Shown here in pieces: positions 5,573 to 10,772 of a DNA stretch of 10,772 nucleotides. A model generated the notes under the pieces. That model did not search any database and was not told the DNA's origin. It saw only the letters and a program-made list of their open reading frames with translations. The translations under genes were made by a program, and so were the position numbers. The stretch is taken from the NCBI GenBank assembly GCA_964525815.1, contig CAZGJQ010000066.1, positions 1 through 10,772 on the forward strand, read 5' to 3'. The stretch comes from UBA1049 sp964525815 (lineage in GTDB: Bacteria; Bacillota; Clostridia; Oscillospirales; CAG-382). Each line of letters opens with the position of its first letter. Within the stretch, counting starts at the first letter, position 1.

Positions 5573-7698
5573 TCCGCAAGCTCAACTCCGAAAATAAGGG
5601 ATATCTCATCCTCTCCTCGTATTACCGTTCCCTCTGGTATGCTCTGGTATACCGCAATTGCATCCGGACTGTCCGGCGAATATTCATAGCCCAATCTTAT
5701 AAGCTCCGAAATTGCATCATTGTATGAACGCTCAAAGATCTGCGTTCTTGGTGTTGTATCGCCGGATATTATATAAAACATACTGTAGTCGTCAATCATA
5801 AGCCCCATATCCGCAATAAGGGAAACTATCTCCGAATAAGTCTTACCCAAAAGGTTTGGCATTTCAAGCCCTTCGGTCTTAACCGATACGGTTATGGTAA
5901 CCGGTGTTGAGCGCGGATGCACCTCATTGGGAGCAATGCTCTGAGAAATGACCTTGTTTGTACCGTTAATGCTTTCAATCAGCTCAAAGGTATAGTCATA
6001 CAGAGTATACTGAATAAAGCTTTCCGCCTGCTGCTTAGTGAGTCCCACAAGATCCGGCATTGAGTCGGTCATCTGAGATTCCGCACGGCTGCAAATCACA
6101 AGCGTTACGGTATCGCCCGCTCTGATTACACTACCCTCGGAGGGCTCGGTTCTTATAACCTGCCCGTCGTAATAATCGTAATTACTTTCGACTACGGTCT
6201 GTACATTCAGCCTGTATTTGCTGCCTTCTAAGATAATTTGAGCCTGTGTTCTCGAATAATATGCTACATTGGGGACTAAAACATCCTCAAGGTTACTGCA
6301 TACGGTTATCTCATCGAAATAATAGTATTTGCCGCTGCTGTCCGTCTGCTTTCTTTCGCTTCCCGCCGAAGGTTCCTGAGATATGATTTGTCCGGAGCTG
6401 TAATCCTCGTTTTCCGCATAATTTACCTTGCTCACCTTGAACCGTGCACCGTAATCTCCGTTGGCAAGCCTGGCCTCAAGCTGCGAATCCCAGCTCTGTC
6501 CGACAATGTTGGGAAAGGTTGCACTCGGTGTATCGCCTCCCGGAAATACGCTTTGTATGAATCTCACAAGGAAAACAGCACCTAAAACCATAGCTACAAT
6601 AAGAAAAGGAATTGCAACCCCCGCTATTATTGGGAACAAAGAACGACTGCGTTTTGCCTCTTTTGTCTTTTTTTCTTCTTTATTTTTCCTTTTGCTTTTT
6701 GCCTTTTTTTGTGTCTTTTTTTGGTCGCTGCCAAGAACCTCAGCTATTTCGCTCTCGCCGTAATCCTGTATCTCACCCGTATCAATCATATCGATGGAAA
6801 CGGCGGAGGGGTTCTCGATTTTTTCGCTCTCGGTATCTGCGTTAAGTAAAAAAACCACATCGGGATTACGCAGAACCCATTCTATCGCCTTTAGCATGGA
6901 ATGAGCGGAGGAAAAGCGATTCTGCGGCTCCTTCTCCATTGCCTTCATAATTATTTGGCATACACCCTCCGGAAGCGTCTCTACATGCTCCTTGGGGTGC
7001 TTGGGCTTCTCCCCCACCTGCATCATCGCAATGGAAAGCGGGCTGTCCGCCGTAAACGGAAGTCTACCCGTTACGGACTCATAGAGCATTATTCCAACCG
7101 AATAAATGTCCGAGAAGAAGTCGGTTTCCTTGCCGCTTGCCTGCTCAGGACTAATGTAATACACCGTTCCTATTGCTTTTTCGGTAAGTGTAAGAGAGGG
7201 CGTATTTGGCAGCTTTGCTATCCCGAAATCGGTGACCTTTATCTCTCCGTTTTTTTGCAAAATAACATTCTGCGGCTTTATATCTCTATGAATGACCCCC
7301 TTACTGTGCGCATGCTCGAGGGCACGGAGAATCTGAAGAATATACACGCATGCCTCTTTCCAGGGCAGCGCACCCTTATTGTCAAGGTACTCCCGCAGGG
7401 TTATACCGTCAAGAAACTCCATAACGATGTACTTCATATCGGGATAAATGGCTACATCATACACGCTTACTATGTTTTTGTTGGACAACATGGCGACAGC
7501 CTTGGATTCGTTAATGAACCTTGTCTCAGCCTGTTCGTTTCCGTTGTATTCATCGTTTAAGATTTTTATGGCGACAATACGGTTCATGACAAGGTCCTCA
7601 GCCTTTAGAACAAACGCCATTCCGCCCAGTCCCACAAGCTCAAGTATCTTGTATCTTCCGTCAAGAACCTTTCCTATAAAATTCTCATATTTATACAT
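5569..7698 (-). CDS. prkC: PASTA-domain Ser/Thr protein kinase (PrkC/Stk type)
   Basis: This 709-residue membrane kinase senses muropeptides or lipid II outside the cell and phosphorylates cytoplasmic Ser/Thr targets that tune wall synthesis and growth. The kinase domain (about 15-275) has the glycine loop GLGGMAFV (23-30), Lys45 in VAIK, the catalytic HRDIKPQN (137-144, Asp139), DFG (157-159) and an activation segment ending GTVYYISPEQ. A very basic Lys-rich stretch (327-352) precedes one transmembrane helix (about 354-380). Outside are PASTA repeats at about 395-470, 472-537, 546-607 and a last, longer unit from 610. That unit ends in the usual VYQSIPEGTVIRG motif but holds about 30 extra residues (roughly 640-672). 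ATG 7698 has a modest AGGTAA 7-8 bases upstream. It lies 54 bases after its partner phosphatase. Confidence 0.95.
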   Translation of the reverse strand: MYKYENFIGKVLDGRYKILELVGLGGMAFVLKAEDLVMNRIVAIKILNDEYNGNEQAETRFINESKAVAMLSNKNIVSVYDVAIYPDMKYIVMEFLDGITLREYLDNKGALPWKEACVYILQILRALEHAHSKGVIHRDIKPQNVILQKNGEIKVTDFGIAKLPNTPSLTLTEKAIGTVYYISPEQASGKETDFFSDIYSVGIMLYESVTGRLPFTADSPLSIAMMQVGEKPKHPKEHVETLPEGVCQIIMKAMEKEPQNRFSSAHSMLKAIEWVLRNPDVVFLLNADTESEKIENPSAVSIDMIDTGEIQDYGESEIAEVLGSDQKKTQKKAKSKRKNKEEKKTKEAKRSRSLFPIIAGVAIPFLIVAMVLGAVFLVRFIQSVFPGGDTPSATFPNIVGQSWDSQLEARLANGDYGARFKVSKVNYAENEDYSSGQIISQEPSAGSERKQTDSSGKYYYFDEITVCSNLEDVLVPNVAYYSRTQAQIILEGSKYRLNVQTVVESNYDYYDGQVIRTEPSEGSVIRAGDTVTLVICSRAESQMTDSMPDLVGLTKQQAESFIQYTLYDYTFELIESINGTNKVISQSIAPNEVHPRSTPVTITVSVKTEGLEMPNLLGKTYSEIVSLIADMGLMIDDYSMFYIISGDTTPRTQIFERSYNDAISELIRLGYEYSPDSPDAIAVYQSIPEGTVIRGEDEISLIFGVELAE

Positions 7699-7752
7699 CG
7701 TACTTACCTACCATGCTTTCGTAATATTTATGTTTTAGTGAGTAATCTATGT

Positions 7753-8514
7753 TTAATCGGGCTCCTTCTTAAGCAGAACCACCGTAATATTATCCGCACC
7801 GCCCTTGCTGTTTGCCTTTTGAACCAGAGATTCGGTCTTCTTTCTCAATGACCTTTTTTTATCGGGCTCGTCTTTGATTAATTCGGTTATTTCCTCATCG
7901 GTAAGATGAGAGGTCAGCCCGTCGCTGCACAGGAGTAAAATCTCATAATCGCTTTGGCTTATCTCAAATATATCCGGCTCGACACTCTCATTGACACCGA
8001 GTGCTCGCAGGATTATGTTGCGGTTCGGATGCGTCTTTGCTTCCTCATGAGTTATGCTTCCCTTATCCAGCAAATATTGAACGAAGGAATGGTCGTTGGT
8101 GATTTGCTTCAGTCTGCTGTCTCGATAGGTGTAAAGACGGCTATCTCCCACGTTCGCCACATATACCTTATTCTTGCATATCAGAGCAGATACCAGTGTG
8201 GTTCCCATGCCCTCAAGGTCCATGTCATAGTTCGCCGCTTCAAAAACGACCGAATTGGATTTTTTGACAGCACTTTCCAGAATCAGCTTTGCCTCCGGAG
8301 CTGTGAGCGTTTCAAAGGAAGCCTTTGCCAAGGCTGTTTTTATGGTCTGGGTATATGCTTTGACTGCAAGCCTGCTCGCAACATTCCCGCCCTTTGCACC
8401 GCCCATGCCGTCACAGACAACCGCACTGATAAAGCCGTCTCTGCAAACCACCGTGTAGCTGTCCTGATTATTCTTCCTTTTTTGACCTATATCGGTTTTT
8501 CCGCTGTATTTCAA
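7753..8514 (-). CDS. prpC: PP2C-family Ser/Thr protein phosphatase (Stp/PrpC type)
   Basis: The Mn/Mg-dependent phosphatase reverses phosphorylation by the neighbouring PASTA kinase. The 253 residues show the full motif set: NNQDS (15-19), DGMGG (35-39), GMGTT (102-106), VGDSR (122-126), SDGL (197-200) and ADN (240-242), giving the metal-binding aspartates 18, 35, 198 and 241. It is soluble with no signal peptide. I place the start at TTG 8514-8512 because AAGGGGAG lies 7 bases upstream and MKYSGKTDIGQKRKNNQDS is the family's usual beginning. A further upstream TTG at 8538 would place that ribosome site inside the coding region. It begins 27 bases after the rlmN stop. Phosphatase followed by kinase and rsgA is the conserved Firmicutes order. 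Confidence 0.95.
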   Translation of the reverse strand: MKYSGKTDIGQKRKNNQDSYTVVCRDGFISAVVCDGMGGAKGGNVASRLAVKAYTQTIKTALAKASFETLTAPEAKLILESAVKKSNSVVFEAANYDMDLEGMGTTLVSALICKNKVYVANVGDSRLYTYRDSRLKQITNDHSFVQYLLDKGSITHEEAKTHPNRNIILRALGVNESVEPDIFEISQSDYEILLLCSDGLTSHLTDEEITELIKDEPDKKRSLRKKTESLVQKANSKGGADNITVVLLKKEPD

Positions 8515-8541
8515 GTGTCCACTCCCCTTGCAAGTCAAAGA

Positions 8542-9564
8542 TTAACTGCTGTGACCGGCTCTGAGCTGACCGCAGGAAGCGTTTATGTCGCTTCCAAGCC
8601 TGCGGCGTACCGTTACGCTTATTCTATATTTTTCTATGGTCCGTGTAAATAGTTCTATGGCTTTTTTTTCACTTTTTTTGAGATTTTTTTCAATAATCGG
8701 GTTAACCGGTATTAAATTCAGGTGGCATAGCATCCCCGATAACATCCGTCCGAGCTTCTCTGCATCCCTAACACTGTCGTTAACTCCCGAAATAAGCGCA
8801 TATTCAAAGGAAATTCGGCGATTGGTTTTTTTAATAAACCGCTCACAGGCGGCGAGAAGCTGTGCGACAGACCATCGGCTTGCAATCGGCATAAGCTCCC
8901 TGCGAACAGCATCATCTGCGGCATGCAGAGAAACGGACAAGGTAAGCGGCAATCCCTCCTGCGCCAATCTGTCAATCCTATCCACCAGTCCGCAGGTGGA
9001 TAGCGAGATATGCCTCATCCCTATATTCATTCCGTCCTTTTGGTTTACCAGGCGCAAAAACCTGATTACATTGTCGTAATTATCAAGAGGCTCTCCGATT
9101 CCCATCAGTACAATATTGGATATTTTTTCGTCCAAATCCCGCTGTGTTGCCATGATTTGCAGCAGCATTTCACTCGAGAGCAGATTTCGCTTTAACCCGT
9201 TCTTTGTGGAAGCGCAGAAGGAGCAGCCCATCCTGCAGCCCGCCTGCGTGGAAATGCAAATGGTGTTCCCGTGCTTATAGCGCATAAAAACACTTTCTAT
9301 CCTCTCACCGTCATCAAGCGAAAAAAGATACTTTACAGTACCGTCAACGGCGGAAACCAGCCTTTTTTCTGTCCGAAGATGCTTAATCTCCGCTGCTTTA
9401 TCAAGCTGAGCGATAAGCTTCTTGGGGAGATTTTTCATCTCCGCAAATTCATCCGCTCTCTTATAGAGCCAGGAGAACAGCTGCTTTGAGCGGAAGCTCT
9501 GCTCCCCCAGCGAGACTACCAGCTCCTCTATTTCATGCGGATAAAGGCTTAATATGTCAATCAT
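8542..9564 (-). CDS. rlmN: Dual-specificity 23S rRNA (A2503-C2) / tRNA (A37-C2) methyltransferase RlmN
   Basis: This radical-SAM enzyme methylates C2 of A2503 in 23S rRNA and of A37 in some tRNAs, affecting translational fidelity. The 340 residues contain the 4Fe-4S cysteines C110-x3-C114-x2-C117, the MGIGEPL motif (154-160), and the methyl-carrying C-terminal Cys331 in NASCGQLR. The other catalytic cysteine of a Cfr/RlmN-type enzyme is expected in this same C-terminal and radical-SAM arrangement, so the protein looks intact. ATG 9564 has CGGAG 9 bases upstream. A frame extension to 9630 would overlap the upstream peptidase gene and has no conserved sequence. It sits 34 bases after the peptidase and 27 before the phosphatase, so it is probably one transcript. 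Confidence 0.95.
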   Translation of the reverse strand: MIDILSLYPHEIEELVVSLGEQSFRSKQLFSWLYKRADEFAEMKNLPKKLIAQLDKAAEIKHLRTEKRLVSAVDGTVKYLFSLDDGERIESVFMRYKHGNTICISTQAGCRMGCSFCASTKNGLKRNLLSSEMLLQIMATQRDLDEKISNIVLMGIGEPLDNYDNVIRFLRLVNQKDGMNIGMRHISLSTCGLVDRIDRLAQEGLPLTLSVSLHAADDAVRRELMPIASRWSVAQLLAACERFIKKTNRRISFEYALISGVNDSVRDAEKLGRMLSGMLCHLNLIPVNPIIEKNLKKSEKKAIELFTRTIEKYRISVTVRRRLGSDINASCGQLRAGHSS

Positions 9565-9598
9565 AAATCCTGTCTCCGATACATTCCGAACGGGTTTT

Positions 9599-10772
9599 TT
9601 AATGCTTATCCAGCCATTCCTTTGCCGCACCCGCTATTTTCTTTAAGGAGCCGTGGCAAAACGGTGGAATTACCCCACCCTTTTCACAAAGCTCGACGAA
9701 GGTATGCCTGCCGCCCAGTGATACGAAGTCCATATACTTTTTGAATGCACCCTCGTAGTCCTCCTGTGCCATAGCCCAGTATTGCAGCGCAACGGTCTGC
9801 GCAAGGCAATAATCGATATAGTAAAAAGGATAATGATAAATATGAAGCTGCCGCTGCCATAATCTTCCCTCATTGTAAAAGGGAATGTCCTCAAAATCCA
9901 TATACGGTCTGTAAATTTTTTCGAGCCGCTGCCATTCCTCATGCCGCTGTGCGGGGGTAAGCTGCGGATTATCATAAATAATATGCTGAAAATGATCCAC
10001 CATTGTGCCATACGGTATGAAGGTAAGACTGCCTTCAAGATGAGCAAACCTTGCACGGGGTGCATCCTCACCGTAAAAAAGCTCAAGCCATTTCCAGGCA
10101 AAGAACTCCATGGACATCGAGTGTACCTCGCACGCCTCTAAGGTAGGTGTCATCTGCTCCGCTATTTCAAAATTCCGTGCAAGATAAGCGGCAAAGGCAT
10201 GACCCGCCTCATGTGTAAGCACATCCACATCCCCGCTCGTTCCGTTGAAATTGCTGAATATAAACGGCGACTTGTATTCATGGATAAAGGTGCAATACCC
10301 GCCGTTAGCCTTCCCCTTTTTGGCAAGGCAGTCAAGCAGCTCGTTTTTGTACATAAAATTAATAAACTCAGCGGTCTTGTCGCTCATCTCAGTATACATT
10401 TGCTTACCCGCCGCAAAAATATCCTCCGGTGTTCCCTTGGGCTTAGGGTTACCCTCCCTATATGTGAAGCCGTCGTCATAGAACTTCATATCCGGAATAC
10501 CGATACGCTCGGACTGTCTTTCCTTAAGGCTCATAACTATGGGGACAATATCCTCCACAACCTGCTTTCTGTATTCGGCTACATCCTCCGGAGTATAGCA
10601 GTTTCTTACCATCCTCATATATCCCAGCTCGGTAAAGCTCTCATAACCAAGCGTTTTTGCTATCAAGGCTCTGACCTTTACCAGATTGTCAAAAAGCTCG
10701 TCAAGCTGCTCCTGTATGGAGGAATAGCGTGAAAGAATTAATAAACTCACCACCGAATAGGCATAAAGAAAA
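9599..10772 (-). CDS. M3 family oligoendopeptidase, N-terminal part beyond window
   Basis: This cytoplasmic zinc peptidase cleaves short peptides. The frame runs open to the right edge; about 390 of the usual 560 or so residues are present, so the N-terminal third is off the window. Counting from the in-frame GTG at 10753, the catalytic HEAGH is at 181-185 and the probable third zinc ligand Glu209 lies in EACEVHSMSMEFF, 24 residues later as expected. Further family features are LAKKGKANGGYCTF, SPFIFSNFNGT before the zinc site, and IPYGTMVDHFQH and FYYIDYCLAQ after it. GTG 10753 is not proposed as a real start. The first residues at the edge (FLYAYSVVSLLIL) look less like the family than those from about SSIQEQLDEL onward. 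The gene lies first in the visible series before rlmN. Confidence 0.9.
   Translation of the reverse strand, partial: FLYAYSVVSLLILSRYSSIQEQLDELFDNLVKVRALIAKTLGYESFTELGYMRMVRNCYTPEDVAEYRKQVVEDIVPIVMSLKERQSERIGIPDMKFYDDGFTYREGNPKPKGTPEDIFAAGKQMYTEMSDKTAEFINFMYKNELLDCLAKKGKANGGYCTFIHEYKSPFIFSNFNGTSGDVDVLTHEAGHAFAAYLARNFEIAEQMTPTLEACEVHSMSMEFFAWKWLELFYGEDAPRARFAHLEGSLTFIPYGTMVDHFQHIIYDNPQLTPAQRHEEWQRLEKIYRPYMDFEDIPFYNEGRLWQRQLHIYHYPFYYIDYCLAQTVALQYWAMAQEDYEGAFKKYMDFVSLGGRHTFVELCEKGGVIPPFCHGSLKKIAGAAKEWLDKH

Noticed and set aside
6901..7560. 219-codon open frame on the + strand
   Set aside because: It lies antisense inside the PASTA kinase's catalytic domain, whose motifs are all intact; it has no ribosome site that I can see and no recognisable protein features.
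7954..8652. 232-codon open frame on the + strand
   Set aside because: It is antisense to the PP2C phosphatase and the end of rlmN; composition is that of a shadow frame and no domain is recognisable.
9565..9630. Longer RlmN N-terminus starting at 9630
   Set aside because: It would overlap the end of the peptidase gene, and the family's usual start matches MIDILSLYPHEIEEL at 9564.
10199..10732. 177-codon open frame on the + strand
   Set aside because: It is antisense to the M3 peptidase, including the zinc site, which is convincingly coding on the other strand.

Overview
The window looks like chromosomal DNA from an anaerobic Firmicute of the class Clostridia, most likely an Oscillospiraceae/Ruminococcaceae-type gut bacterium. 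This is inferred from the linked rlmN, PP2C phosphatase, PASTA kinase and rsgA cluster, from AGGAGG-type ribosome binding sites with several TTG/GTG starts, and from the protein sequences. No database search was run. Both ends cut through a gene, and there is a run of ten N, so this is probably a draft or metagenomic contig.

Left flank (1-702): the end of a SprT-like zinc metalloprotein gene on the + strand, of a kind common in phages and integrative elements. It is followed by a 275-base non-coding stretch with repeated ATCAGCAG motifs in both orientations around a very AT-rich core. This stretch abuts the 3' end of the tmRNA gene, a classic integration target, so I read 1 to about 700 as the terminal part of an integrated element (inference).

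Trans-translation block (703-2168, - strand): smpB with its own strong-looking promoter, then a small Zn-dependent phospholipase C-like hydrolase, then ssrA (tmRNA). The hydrolase stop codon lies inside the mature tmRNA 5' end. The tmRNA encodes the tag ANKNLAVAA and has the G3-U70 alanine identity pair. tmRNA and SmpB together rescue stalled ribosomes.

Middle block (2173-4645, - strand): an acyl-ACP thioesterase interrupted by the N-gap, a XerC/D-type tyrosine recombinase with all six catalytic residues, and a CDP-alcohol phosphatidyltransferase (PssA-like). A 30-bp imperfect palindrome sits between the last two.

Right block (4685-10772, - strand): rsgA, a PASTA-domain Ser/Thr kinase (PrkC), a PP2C phosphatase, the 23S rRNA/tRNA methyltransferase rlmN, and the C-terminal two thirds of an M3 family oligoendopeptidase. 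Transcription order is M3 peptidase, rlmN, phosphatase, kinase, rsgA. The genes are tightly packed, with a 4-base overlap between kinase and rsgA. The kinase and phosphatase form an opposed pair for reversible Ser/Thr phosphorylation linked to cell-wall sensing; rsgA and rlmN serve ribosome assembly and fidelity. This part is ordinary core genome. The most unusual material is the repeat region next to ssrA and the palindrome upstream of the recombinase.
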